From the NCBI GenBank assembly GCA_963281255.1, contig OY725496.1, positions 3,325,723 through 3,389,722 on the forward strand: a DNA stretch of 64,000 bases. Reading direction: 5' to 3'. Positions 12,001 through 25,161 of the stretch are shown here, piece by piece (within the stretch, counting starts at the first letter, position 1; the number at the start of each line of letters is the position of its first letter). This DNA comes from Aphrocallistes beatrix. Taxonomy: Eukaryota; Porifera; Hexactinellida; Sceptrulophora; Aphrocallistidae. The notes below the pieces were generated by a model that was given only the letters and a program-made list of their open reading frames with translations, did no database searches and had not been told where the DNA came from. The position numbers and the translations under genes were made by a program.

Positions 12001-13854
12001 CTTCAAAACCGCAGAGAAGCGATCAAACGTTTCATCCGCTTCCCGATCAGGCAGCGATCGGAGGAGGACAGGGAGGCAAGAGGTGAGAGCGAGCATCAGC
12101 TGGGGCGAGGGGACAGAGGGGGAGTCCATGGGAGGGAGGAACCGCCGGTACATGGCACCTACCGCACGAGGGTTCTGATCGAGAGCAGCCAGTAGCTGCA
12201 GGAGGTACGGGATCTGATTGCTGTCTGCCTGTGCGAGTTCTACCTCTGAGAGATTGCTCATTAGCGAGCCCAAGCACTGGAACAGGAGAGGAACAGAGGA
12301 GTGGGTGTGTGCCGTGGACATGCAGATAAGAGTAGCGATGCATTCGCAGCATTTCCTGAGGAAAGGAGTGACTGCGTGAAGAGAATCGAGCTGGGGCAAG
12401 AGGGAAGCCAGGAGTATTTGCAACATGTCCTCTACTTTTAAACAAAATCCACTCACTTCTTGAGGATGGAACAGCTGTCGAGTACTGGAGTGAGCTCTCT
12501 CTTCTCCATCTGAGGTGAATCGGGGTTGCAGCGAGGCGGTAGTGATCCTGAGACCTGTGTCCAGCAGAACGTGCAGAGCTGTCAGGGAGTGAGTGACTGC
12601 TTCCAGCCGAGTGGAAGCAGTGCCTGCCTGCAAGCGCTGGTTCAGCTGGTCGAGGTGGTGGGAAGCCATGCAGTCCAACAGCTCGAAAGCCCTGACTGGA
12701 AAGACTGGATTGGCGCCTCGAAAGCGCGCGTAGGACGCGAACAGAGCGGTGAGGACGGAGGACATGTGGTCAGAGGAGTGGAGAGAAGGGGAGCGGTGCC
12801 ACCTGTCCACCAGTGCGAGGATGGAGACAGACGCAGAGTCCGAGAGAAGCAGTGCGTCGTGCAGCAGGTGTGAGAGAGTGGACGCGATGGGGGGAGGGGG
12901 AGGGGACAGAGGGGCGGGGTGCTGACAGGTGAGACTGTTGAATAAGTGCGTGGAAATCTGATCGAATAAGGACTCTTGATCTCGAGACAGTCGTGTGAGT
13001 GCAAGTTTGAAGATACTCAGCGCCCCGGAGACCGCCTGCAGCCAGCGAGGGAAGAACGGAGAGTCTGCCCACTCCGAGTAGTGGCGGTGCATCTGCCGCT
13101 CAGTCAGCATGGAGAGGAGGTCCAGCAGCTCGTCTGCCTGCGGGGACTCCCCAGGGATGAACTCCGCCCTGCACACAGCGGTAGCGAGGCGCAGCAGCTC
13201 TGTGCTCTGGTGGATGTCACTCACGGCCACCTCCTCCCACAGCTGTCTCACGGAGACCATGTTGTACATCAAGGGGCACCTCTGCAGGTGCATTCTGGTC
13301 ATCCTGTACTGAACGCTCTGCATGCGCAACGCGTGCAGGAAGAGACTGTGTATCTCAGAGTTAGAGTGTAGCTTCAACGGATGGTAGGATAGGATAGGCA
13401 ACAGGTGGCGACACTTGGAGAAGTTGTACTGGAAGTGGAACGATTCCAGAGGGAGTTCACACCTGTTGCCATTCTCCACGAGTGTGAGCATCACGCGGGA
13501 TAGGTCATCGAAAAACTGGAGATATCTTGCCAAGGGATCCAGTCGCACCGAGTCGTGTGTGAGACCCATGTGAACCAACAGATCAATCAGTTTATGGATG
13601 CTATTCCAGAGTGCCTCATCTTCAACTGGGACGAGACGCAACTTGTCGAGAAGAGTCTCGATACAACACAGCAACAAATCCTCTCCTAACTCTTGGTCCT
13701 GCTCATCAATAAAGAAGACGTCATTGCCCTCGAGATGATCATGTATCTTTTCAAAGTGGGATGGATTTTCATCGGCGCACATGAACAATAAGTCCATCGT
13801 TATGCGCACATCCTGATACTCTCCCTTTGGAGCAATTGGATAGGGTTCAACCAT
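6050..13854 (-). CDS. ATR: ATR checkpoint kinase (PIKK family)
   Basis: Two exons, 13854-10756 and 10678-6050, joined across a 77-nt intron (10755-10679). The donor reads TCTCG|GTGAGT and the acceptor CTTAG|ATGATGG; both are phase 0. The product is 2575 aa (human ATR is 2644). The N-terminal half is HEAT-like helical repeats, then a FAT region. The kinase domain carries KPKDDLR-like KSKDDLRRD, a STAVMSMVGYIIGLGDRHSEN catalytic loop (about residue 2425), the HVDFG metal-binding motif, and PYRLTHNMTDGMG as the activation/P+1 segment. The FATC domain ends in FRGWLPSF, equivalent to the vertebrate end LGWTPYM. ATR binds ATRIP-RPA-coated single-stranded DNA and phosphorylates CHK1 and others in the nucleus. 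STAVMSMVGYI.GLGDRH.EN and the RLTHNM.DGMG.M segment identify ATR rather than ATM, mTOR or SMG1. All catalytic residues are present. Confidence 0.95.
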
Positions 13855-14199
13855 TTACTAAAAAAAACTAGCGAACAATCGTGCAACCGCAGAATATTTT
13901 TCTGAACCTGGATATTCTCTTAATTAAGGGTTCCTTAATACATATTTCAGGCTGGGGTTCCTATTAAAGATGTTCCTTATATACAAAACAACGTGCATTT
14001 TATCCGTCCCGTCCAAGAAATTAGACATGATAAAGGCTAGGCCAAGTAAGGTAAAATACTTGTTTATCATCCATATATTTCTAGAAATTAGGGACGGGAG
14101 GCGGCATAAAATTTTATTTTAAAGTATTTCAAAATGTTTAATACGTTTCATATGAGTTGGTTTACGTGCTACAAAGGTGTAAAAATATTGAATTAAAGG

Positions 14200-14554
14200 G
14201 AGGTATTGAAAAGTCGAGAGAGCATGCTCGTTAAGTCCAGAGAGCATGCTCATTAGGTCGAGAGCATGCTCCTTACATTTATACCTTCTTTATATTCAAA
14301 AAAGGTACAAGTTTTTACTGATTTGAATCTACTACATGCGCCTCAATTTCCGTTCCTAACACATTAGTGCCCGTTTATTTTAGTCTATAATGAGACAAAA
14401 ATTCCGGGACGAAAATTCCAGGGACGAAAGTTCTGCTTACCCCAATGGAGTAGATAACGAGCATGCTCTCTCGACCTAACGAGCATGCTCTCTCGACTTA
14501 ACGAGCATGCTCTCTCGACTTAACGAGCATGCTCTCTCGACTTTTTATTATAAG
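14200..14554. mobile_element. Foldback hAT-like MITE, short copy (family F1)
   Basis: A 355-bp element flanked by a perfect 8-bp target duplication, ATTAAAGG, at 14192-14199 and 14555-14562. The outer ends are GAGGTATTGAAAAGTCG and (reverse complement of the right end) CTTATAATAAAAAGTCG. Inside each end is an array of a 22-bp monomer that contains the palindrome GAGCATGCTC followed by TCTCGACTTAAC. The left array has about three degenerate copies; the right has four near-perfect ones (14458-14543). The two arrays are inverted relative to each other, giving a foldback layout. There is no coding capacity. The same ends and interior recur at 52723-53575 in the opposite orientation. An 8-bp duplication points to the hAT superfamily; mobilisation in trans is inferred. 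Confidence 0.88.
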
Positions 14555-15087
14555 ATTAAAGGACTAAATTGGTAAATGAAGCTTTGAACATAGCATTCTA
14601 TACACTAAAGCGATGGTACTCACAAAATTTTTTTGACCAGGGATTGGTTAGTAATGGTTAGTAAAAGTGGAAGCAAACTGTGGATTACTCTTCTAATAAA
14701 GGTTTACATTTTGACTACATATTAGAAGCTCTATAGCAATACAATTACTATTAGAATTTGTTATTTAAGATTTAGTAAAAGGCTACTTCTAAGCAATAGG
14801 AATTTAAAACAATTTGGCTTCTAGGGCAGATGTGTGCTAGTCAATTAATTAAATTACGGCTGGTGCAATAGTTAAGACACTATTACTCCAAGTAAGTTGT
14901 TAACTTCTCAGTGGGCTACGTAATACTTACACTGTAGTTACCAAGCTAATTCTGTTCTGTGCCAAGTAAGAATATTACTACTTCGTAACAAAATTGTAAT
15001 AATCTTACATTGTAATAAATTCCTACGTAGGAATATTTCAAAAACACAAATTCTATCTGTATCTCTCTCTCATCACCGACCATATAA

Positions 15088-15881
15088 TCTTATATATTAA
15101 AACGCTAGGATTTTTGTTTGTTTCTTTGTCCGAATTGAAAGAATTGGAAAGTCGTAGAGGTATGAAAATTGGCATGTAGGTGTTAAATGATGAGTCTAGG
15201 GTTAAGTTCGAAGATCTAATAGGCGAAAACACCTTTTCTATACAATATATACGTGTATATATATACGGCTTCACTCTCACAATAGAATTATTGTTTAATA
15301 CCTATAATAGACTGTCACTATCATTAATATACTTCAAAGTAATAACTTATAGATATCTCAATTTTAGTATAGTGTATATAGCAATAAAAAAGGTTATGTG
15401 TTATTTTCACACCTTTATACTTATTTTCACACTTTTTGACGAATTTTGAAAAATACGTTAGAGACTAGCTTCCAACGGCTAATAAAGGATTTTTAGGGAG
15501 TATATTTCAAATACCTTATTTTCAAATCAATAAGATAAATTATTATTATTTTTTTTGTTTTGTTTACAATAGATACATAAAGTATACAAATTCCAAAAAT
15601 ATGCTAGAGACTAACTTCGAAAGGTTGATATGGGGTTTTAGGGGTGTAGATTTCGAATATCACATTTTCGAATCAATGTGATAAATTTTTTAACTTTTGT
15701 TTACAGTAGCTACATAAGGTAAACAAATCCTAAAAATATGCTAGAGATTAGCTTTCAATTGTTGACCTGGGGTTTTTGGTGTTGATTCCAAATATCGTAT
15801 TTTCGATCTTATATGGATAATTTTCTATTTACAATACATTCATAAAGTAAACAAATTTGAAATGGACTAGTGAAAGTATCA
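15088..15881 (+). repeat. Helitron-like repeat, 3'-truncated (family R1)
   Basis: Begins A|TCTTATATATTAAAACGC at 15088, a TC-start AT-rich end like many Helitron 5' termini. It then matches the reverse complement of 25162-25859, and parts of 48799-49262, over several hundred bases. From 15461 the body is three tandem units of about 140 bp, starting near 15461, 15607 and 15744, each with a GAGAYTAGCTT...GGGTTTTT...TACATAAAGTAAACAAAT pattern. Homology stops near 15881, before the GC-rich hairpin end seen in the other copies. No protein-coding content. Confidence 0.6.
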
Positions 15882-16831
15882 TTTCTAAAACGATAAAATA
15901 ATTCTTTTTGACTACAATTAATGAGTTAATACGTCGTATATAATTAGAAATGATTACATTACGCAATGAATGTACTATATATATGTCTCGAGGTATAATA
16001 TATAAATACAAGCACCATTACTTGTAGAATTACAATATCTAATATTCCTAGATGCAACACTAAATTGTTACTCAATTAACAATCAGGTAGTATCAACTAG
16101 ATCTGAGACATAATCTTGGTCAATAAATTACACTTTCAATCCTGGATATATGCTAAATTTTATTTATCATTTGTTTATATGTTTTCCTAAAAAATGGCGG
16201 GAGATGGATATTTTAAAATGTATTTCATGTTATTCTCGACATGATAAAACTTGAGATACACGTATGCTAGGTCACTAAGAAAACAAGATAATTGCTGTAA
16301 TATAATGTAGACTGGTAGAAACATCTCCATATTTATTCAGCAATTCTATTATAATTAAAAAAAAGCGCTCTTCGCAATACTTTCAGTAATCCATTTCGAA
16401 ATTTGTTTAATTTATGCATCTATTGTAGACTAAAACAAACAATATACGTATATTCGCATATCGTCTCAAAAATTTGATAAAAGCATCAGTTGAAGTTCTG
16501 GTTAAATTGTTTGCTTAGAAAAAGAGTTTGCTTAAGACTAACCGCAACTCGCCCATAGAATAAGTCATAAAGTGAATGGTTTGAAAATTCGCATTACCTA
16601 TAGCTTCCTGTCGCTGCGTAACATACGAAAACCCTATGTAGTATACAAATTTTTATCTAGTCTGGATACTTAAATATAACATGACAATATTGTACTCGAG
16701 GCGTTGCATAATGTTTGAATTGCCAGCACACCACATAGTTCGTGCCAAAATCAATTTTGATGGCAGAATTAATATTTCAAAATTTTAAACTCCTGTAATT
16801 ATTAGTTTATAGCAAATCTAACAATAACATC

Positions 16832-19800
16832 ATGACGGAACAAGAGGACACTCTTGTTAACAACAACTATTCAAGCTCACCAGCGAGCTTAGATGCATTA
16901 GATACCGTTACGCTCTCAACTCATTCTCAAGAGTCGCTTCGTTACGGCGATAGCATTTATTTGGTTGTGACTGAAACTGAAAACCCTCAGTCTATTAAGG
17001 CCGTTTCTTCCTTCATCAGTAGTCCATTCCATCAAATACTAACTCTCGATAAATTTTCATATGGTGAAAATCCTAACCCAGCACCCGATATACATATGGC
17101 CGCATTTCGTGTCTTAGGACCCAACAAAAGTCCGGCGCAGGAAGAGTTGTCCAAGTTCAATGTGAAGGGAAAGTTGACTCAAGAGGAGGAAAACGAACTT
17201 ATTCGGTTGAGAAAGGAAGTTGAGAACGAAGAAAAGGAAAATACCTCTGAGCAGCAGAGTTTGTTAGGGAAAGAGGTCGTATATGGTAACATTTGCCAAC
17301 TCCAGCATCATTACACTGATAAATTCATAGGAGTGAGTGATAGCCAAACCGCAGTAGTTGATAGAGCTAGTCTCAAGGTTATGTTATTTGAAACGAATGG
17401 AAAAAATGTCCAGTTCAAAATAATTCCCAAATACAGGATTAATAATATCGGGGACAAGATTCGTTTTGAGGACCAAATCGTACTCGAGAATGTGAAAACC
17501 CATCAATACTTGCAAGTTAGTAAAACTCAATTGAAAGATTCATTTTACGGTATTCAGCCTAATAGTCACGAAATTAATGCCTCCGCTGTCGACTCTCCAT
17601 TCTCCATCTATTCGCATAGCAAGTTTCGGCGTCCGGAAGAGGACGGACATCTGGGATTGAAAAACATTCGCGGCGGTTCTGTCATCCGCCTGTATCATTT
17701 GCAGCAACAGTGTTACGTGGCGGCATCTGGTTCTTGTGTATTTGAAGACGAAGATTGGAAAACCGAAGTGGTTACTGATGATGTGCATCTTCGCAAAAGA
17801 CAGACTAAATCTGGAGAACTTAAACCTGCTTCAACTTCTGCAATTACCTATTGGGAGATTGAACTAACCAGCTCTCCCCTATCCGGTGATGAAATAAGGC
17901 GTCAAAATTCATTTCGACTGAAGCATTTGCTAACCCAGAGGTATTTATCTGTAATTGAAGATGATTCCAAATTTATTGTCAAGCTAGTTAAACTTGAAGA
18001 TGATGAAACACGTCTCAACACGAGTTTCACTTTCCGCCCTTCTCCAATCAATGAGTGGACAGAAAATATTGCTTTCACATCGCATGCTCGAATTTTTCAT
18101 CCAAAAACCAAAACTTGGTTAAAAGCCGAGGATTGTCAAGGTAAAGCATTCTCCATTGAAACAACTCAATCAGCATTTAGATGGGATAATGCAGCCTGCT
18201 ACCAAATACTAGCGGAGCACTCTAACGAATTTCGTGATGCATTCACCCTAGAAGAGGTTGATCCTAAACTTTTATCCTATTTCCATCATGTAATGGGCTA
18301 CTTACCTATCATCAAAAATTATCTCAAAAATTACGATATTGAAACCAAGCCATCTGCTGAAATAGTGACATCTCTGGAATCTCTGGCCAATTGGATACTC
18401 GAAACCTCTGACAATAAAGATAAAGGGAAAGAAAGAAAGAAACGGCAAAAACTTCTTCGTAACCTTGGAGTTATAAAATTACTGATGGAAATCCAGAATA
18501 GGTTTAAGGACATTCCTCCTAAACTTAGAAACGGGACAAATTATGAGATTCGTAAAGCTGCAACTAAAAAAGTGTACACAGTTATAGAGGCTTATCTTAA
18601 GGGCCAAAGTAGAAAAAATGAAAACTACACCTATGACTTCATCCCAATTTTTGAATCTCATTTCGATTTAGAAATCAACGCAGAATCAACTTTGATAGAA
18701 CTAGTTCGGGATAACAAAGTCATTATCGAACAGTTCAGTCTTGACTTTGAAGAAAAGACGAAAAAATTATTCTATAAATTGGCAGAGACACATAACAGAC
18801 AGATATTCAACTATTTCAGCGTAATGTGTGTGGCTAATAAGAATCCAATACAGAAGAACCAAGAAGTACTTGCTAATCATTTATTAGATCAACAGTTTCA
18901 AAACTTAATATTTCTAATGGAACTCCGTTCTGACAACAAAGTCTATGCAACTTCTCCGCTGAATCCAGCAGGTTACAAACTACTTTCGGAGTACAATTCG
19001 GAAAATGATCGCAAATACCTGCTGGCACAACTTGACTTTTTGGCCAAACTTTGCTATGGGAATAACGAACATGCTATCGGAATCCTAAAATCTCAATTTT
19101 CATTTGGTGTACTATTCAACGGGTTAATAAATGAAAAAACGCATCCACAGATTAGAACTAAATTCGCACTCCTCATAATTACTATGTTTATCGATGTTGG
19201 TGCTAATCGTGCTGTACTTGAAAACTTCAATCTAACTTTCGAATATGAAGAATGCATAGAGAATCCGAAAGACAATGCTGACATGAATGACACTGCAATT
19301 AGTGGGGTTAAAAATGAATATTTCCCCAAAATGAAAATCTGGTTTCTTGAATTTTTTGATGGATTATCTATATATGGAAGTGAGGATTTTAAAGACACTA
19401 ACAACCTCATAACAGTCGTATTGGAGATGATCCTATTATTCACCAAGTTCGGTTATTATACTAATCAAAACGATGCGGATGAACTATTGAAACTGCTAGT
19501 CAATATCTTAAATGGAAAAAAGGACATGCACTCGCCAAAAGAGAAGAAATCGGAAAATTCACAAGTTCATTCCGATTTTGAAAAAGAAGGGAGATATGAA
19601 AACACTCCAGGAAATGAACCGATATTCCGAGATTAAGATTAAGACCTTACACATCTTCGAGTTATTTATGAACTATAGATTTCTCAAGAGATTGCAGCGT
19701 CTAATATTTTTGTATCGTGGTAAAAAAGATACGAGGACAGAAGCTCGACAAAGTATCCTTGATCAGGTTGCAACTACGGAAGACAAGCTTAATCACTATT

Positions 19801-22800
19801 TAGATAAGCAACACAACAATACAAAATTTAATACCCATGAACATCCGAATCTAGCAAGCAAAGCAGTGAACCACTTGTCAAGTAGAATTTTAGATTATGC
19901 AACATACAAATTCGAAGATTATCAAGGAGAAGATAAATTTGAATCAATCCTTTTCGACCTAACTCAATACGATAACCTTGATGTCGTGACTGCATCACTT
20001 CGCCTATTAAACAATCAGTACATGGTAGAAAACAATTTATTCGAGAAGGCAATCCAAACGCAAGTTCTTGTTAATAAAAAGTCTATCATTTTTTTCAATC
20101 AGACAAGAGAACAACTTCCTCAGTTTCGTCGGCTCCTAAAATCGACTTTAACAGATAGCGATGTGTTTAATGACCTCAAAGCAATTCTAGACAGTTTCAT
20201 TCAGGCTTGTACGTTATCCAATCAAAATCCTGAACCACACCCCCAGAACCAAAAAATTCTCTACAATTTGGGAATTTTAGCAGATGTCTTGAACCTTATA
20301 AAGAGAATACTAGAGGCTAGAAATGCACTGGCATCTTCACCAACTGATACTTTCGATTACTCTGGTCCTACCGAACTTGCAAGAGTCTCATGCAGACTCT
20401 TACAGAGAATGGCACAGGACAATATTATCGTTCAACAAAGACTCTACAACCGACTTGAAATACTAGCCGAAAAATCTTTATTTGACGCAGCCCCAAAGGA
20501 ATTAGCTGATTTACTCACAGAAATATTTACAGGAGCTCAAGACATTGTTATGAATGTGAAAATTGATGACATCAAATTGATTTGTTCTCTGATGGAGGAT
20601 AGAAAAACTCTCCAAGCTCGATATATCCCTTCAATTCTGGGGATACTCAAGGCAATTACTAAAGTTGAAGAAATCGATTTACCACTCCATTTCAACCAGG
20701 TTCATGTTATGAAAAAATTTATGTCCATCAAGCCTGAACGAATTAATGAGTTTCTGGGAACCGAGGTAGGGAAAGATGAGATAAGAGCGGATTTACTGAA
20801 ATGTGAAAACCCCGATGACAATGGAGCTGAGTTGATGCTGGCTACCTTCGATTTGATGGCTTCACTTTGTGAAGGAGAGAACCTTCATCACGAGTCAATT
20901 TGTCAATCCATGATCACGGTTGATGAACTTTTGGATATCTTAAATCAGAAGGAATTGACATTCGATCGGAAATTCCAATTTGCCTCATTCTTTAACTGGG
21001 TTTACTTGAATACACACAAAGTTTCATATGGATTTGACACTACCATAGACGACAATCCTAAATTTTGGGAATTTCTGGAAAATTCAAGTGAACTTTTGTC
21101 TTCAATGCTAAAATATCTAGAGACATATTCTCGTGATAATGCAGAAGAAATAAAGAAAATCGTCCAGCAACAATCTAGCTTATCGAATGAAATGCCTAAA
21201 CATCGTTCGAAATCTTCGATGGTATTCATTGATTTTTCTGACCCTGCATTGATTAACTACCTGATGAAAGGAATTTTGCCCATCATCTTGGTATTCTACC
21301 GACGCTATTTTTCAACCAGTCCAAAGAAAAATGTGTCCCTGAAAAAATATAATCCTCTAACAGTATCGTTTGAATTATGCATAAAGTTAATCGAACTGTC
21401 CATTATCCTGCAGCCACTCATCGAAAAACAACATCAAGCAAAACTCTTGTACGACGCAGTCCTCTGCATCCTAACTCATCCTGAGTTACAATCACGCCTC
21501 CCACAAATTGATCAACTTTTTGATAAAGAGAAACTAAGAAAATTCTCTATGCTTGTAGACGAAGAGGAGAATTTTGTATCCCAGCCAGCAAGAAGCTATC
21601 AAGTAGAATATCAAGATGAGATTGAATTAAATAAACGATTCAACAACTACGTGAAACATCTGAGAAGAGCTTATTGGGGCAAAAACACTGTAGAAGTTCA
21701 AATAGGCGGGATAGGAGGGAATAATACGAAATATTCTGAATTTTTAGATGAATTATGCGATGATTCTCTGCCATTGGGAAAATCCTTTCAGAAACACTTG
21801 GCATTGTTTTTTACGCACACAAAAGTGGGCTGTGAAGTGAAAGTAAAGTTTGCTAGGAGTATCGTGCGACAACTTGATTACTCTTACCAAAAATTTAACG
21901 TGCTATCCGAACGGGAGAAGCTAAAACAAGAAAGACTGGACATTAAATCATTACAACTCTTACGAGGAGCTATACACAACGAAATTATGCACATTGATCA
22001 TTTGAAAAATCAAAATCCTATTCAGTTTCGTACTGAGCTTAAGAAGGTGAAAGAAATTCAGGAGGGAATCCAAAATCTAGATGATACGTGCATGAAAGCA
22101 TTAACTCTGATTGATCATCCTTGCAAAAGTGTGGCTGCTCAAAGCTTAGCTCTACTCACTGACATGCTCTATGGGGGGAATGAGTATATACAGTCAAAGT
22201 TTAAATCTTTGGCTTCAATATCAGATGAAAAATACTTCAATCAAATGTCTGATGTTTTATTGCATGGCAGTAACACTATACGCGAAAGTCGGTTCCTTAT
22301 AGAAGAGTTAAAAAAGATAGATCTGTATTCTAGTCAAATGAGAAAAAACTTCGAACAAATTTGCAAAGATCTAAATGTCCATAAGCGTAGACCGCCAACC
22401 CAGGTGATACGCAAAGAAATAGATTCTGGAGAAAGATTTCCTCTAATAATAGAGAATATTGGATTTGAATTGACACCCCAACATACACATACAGAACATG
22501 TACAGGATGCTACACCCCGTATCCCCGACCATGAACCTACCAAGAAACCAAGAGTCCTAGTCCACAAAACACGATTTGAAATAATACAGGAGGAGGAGGA
22601 TAAAATCAAAGACCTTCAACAAGAAAGTACGCGGATTTTACGATTAAAAGGCGCTTCTTTCAAGAATACTCTACACGATATCCAGGTTTCTTTCAAACTG
22701 ATGGGTCTTATGTGCGATGGCCAGCAGAAATTTCTTCAAGACTACTTCCGTGAACAGTCTGACAACCCCGAGTCTACCAACATGGTAGCCAAAACAGTTG

Positions 22801-24890
22801 AGTTCTTAACAGTACTTTACAAAGATATAAACAAGGATAGTATCGTTCTCATAATAGAAGTGTTTAAGGTCCTAACCGAGTTTATGGGCGGAAATTATAA
22901 GAACCAGAGAAGTGCTTTTAGATCAAAAATTATGGATGTCATTAACCGAATATTCCAGACTACCATTTTCAAATTTTGTTCTTTCGAAGAGATGATAGAA
23001 TTATACGATTCAATCATCCGAATGCTACAAGTAATATCCGAAGAGACAAGTTTGTCCACCAAGGATCTCGTCAGAGATATCATCAATTTTCTAGATATCG
23101 CTAGTGTCCATCAAATAATCGGCTTACTCAATGACATTATATCACACCTCAAAAAGAGTAAGAAAATCAGTCCTAAAATGAACGAGAGAATTATCACGAA
23201 GACAGAAGATGTTATGTTCCGCTATTACCACTTTCTCATACATTTAAATGATTTTGGTGGTCAAGAGTCGAAGGAAGGTTGTAGGATAATTCCCCAGGAA
23301 CAAGATGAACAAGAATCCGTAATGGAAGCATGGGAATACTGTAAAACAAATTCTAAATCCATTGAAATAACGTACATTACAGAAGATAATGTTCACATCT
23401 TGAATAAGGTACATTTCAAGAGTCTGAAATCTAGAACGATAACAGAAGAAGTCCGCGAAAAAGTGAAGGAAGGTGTGAACCGCGATTCAGCTGAAGATAA
23501 ACGTAGGGACTTCCTTGATTGGTTTAAAGCAGTCAAAGTTGATCAAAAATACCAAAACAATTTGAAAAACAACCCCGTGATATTCTACTATCTTAAGGGT
23601 CAAAAATGGAGGAAACACATATTTCTGTTGTGGAGCTTCATTATTAACTTGTTTATACTCTCAACCTGGGTCACACCTTGCAGCCAAGTAGAAGCCATGA
23701 CTGTTAACGACACCACGATTATTTACGACTGTGTCATGGATCATCCCAATTCCAGCGTAATCCCACCAATTCTACCAGTGGTTCCATTCTGGTATTTATA
23801 TGCATTCTTCCCGCTAGGAATAATTCATCTCTTAATGGCACTAGATATTTTGGTCCTTTTCTACATGGTGAATAAAGTCAACTTCGTCGTCCCAAAAAAT
23901 TTGGAAAACATTAAGAACATGAACATTAAGTGGAAATTCAAGTGGATTAGAAAGCTTGCAGATGGAGGAAGAAAGAATGGAGAGGAAAAAGAAAAAAAAG
24001 AAAAGAAAAAAGGAGAAACGGAACATCTTAAAATCAACATAATCGGACCTCAAGTTTGCTTCATTTGGATGATTTTCCTTTCCTCCCTACTTTCGCTCCC
24101 TTTTCGTGGATATTTATATCCGATATCGCTACTCTACATCATAGAGAGAAGTGAAATCCTCAGGCGGGTATTGCTTGCCGTCACTAAAAATGGCAAATCG
24201 CTAATCTACGTTGCAATTTTCGGCGTGATCATAATTTACATATTTTCAGTTATTGCATTTGCATTATTCTACCAGCAAGCCCAATCTACTGTAAACCCTG
24301 AAAGCGAGGCGTATGTCTTTTGTCACTCTCTTTACGAATGCGCCGTCAGCATTGGACGTTGGGGTCTCTTAGACACGATTGGCCTCTTTCTTCCACAAGG
24401 TTCAATGGAATTTTCACAAGAAGTAATCCGGATTATTTTTGACGTTGCCTTTTTCATCATCATCACGACAATTGGGTTGAATATTGTGTTCGGCATTATC
24501 GTAGACACTTTCGCTGAGCTGAGGGACGAAAAATTTGCAAAAGAAGAAGATATGAAAAACGTTTGCTTCATTTGCGGGATTGAAAATCATAAATTCGATC
24601 TTAAAGGAAACGGATTCAAAACGCACGTCAGAGAAGAGCACAACATGTGGGACTATTACAGCTTCTTCCTCTACCTGGACACCGTAGACCAAAGTGACCA
24701 CAGCGCTACAGAGAGTTTTGTATTCAAGCATTTAAACAAAGACGAAACCGTATTTTTCCCACACAATGAAGCTCGTTGTCTCAGGCCGGAAGACGATGTA
24801 AGCGTTGCTGACACGCTAGAAGAACAGTCCAAACTCCTCAGCCAAATTTGGGAGAAACTCAGCAAGCTTGAAAAAAATAGGACTAGTTAA
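16832..24890 (+). CDS. ITPR: Inositol 1,4,5-trisphosphate receptor, divergent
   Basis: Two frames that overlap without joining directly. I connect them by a 46-nt intron, 19565-19610 (CAA|GTTCAT...CTCCAG|GAA, phase 0 on both sides), giving about 2670 aa against roughly 2700 in vertebrates. An N-terminal suppressor/beta-trefoil domain has the family motif LLGKEVVYGNICQLQH (about 146-161). MIR repeats, RIH helical domains and a long linker follow. About six membrane segments lie between residues 2240 and 2540. The C-terminal zinc motif CFICG...HVREEHNMW (about 2562-2590) is the IP3R/RyR family signature. The protein forms tetrameric ER calcium channels. Two oddities: the pore motif GGGVGD is absent, reading GRWGLLDTIG, and only some IP3-contact residues are kept (KKRQKLLR and SRKN segments). 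It may belong to the non-vertebrate divergent IP3R branch. A frameshift instead of the tiny intron remains possible. Confidence 0.9.
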
Positions 24891-25161
24891 GTTAGGTTAG
24901 TTAGGTGTTAGAGCCATCTATCTTAGTCATTTACTCTTTTCTCTATTCTTAGCTCTCATTCTTTTTGTAATTGTATATATGTATGTACTTGCTCTCCCTG
25001 CCTCTTCTAGTATCTGACAACCAAATGTGTGCATGATTATTTTGGATGTTAGTTAGGTGTCTTTGTTTCTATCATTAAACTATCTTCTTTTACACAATCT
25101 ACTTATTTAGGCCACCTTTCGTGGTATTAAGAAAGAAAATATCATTTATTTTTAAGTATAA

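Larger units (their letters stand above)
13855..16831. other. Intergenic region, divergent promoters plus repeats
   Basis: The 3-kb space between the divergently transcribed ATR and IP3 receptor genes. It holds a foldback hAT-like element (14200-14554) and a Helitron-like repeat (15088-15881). Around 14010-14110 are degenerate pieces of the CCGGGA/AAATTAGG motif family that is intact at 49466-50352. I saw no other gene; the rest is AT-rich and unremarkable. Confidence 0.6.

Noticed and set aside
8014-13312. Many open frames antisense or out of frame to ATR
   Set aside because: Shadows of the GC-richer ATR coding sequence; no independent motifs, promoters or splice structure.
16832-24890. Two separate genes in overlapping frames at 19512-19636
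   Set aside because: Both halves align in order to one IP3 receptor, and a phase-consistent GT-AG intron joins them.
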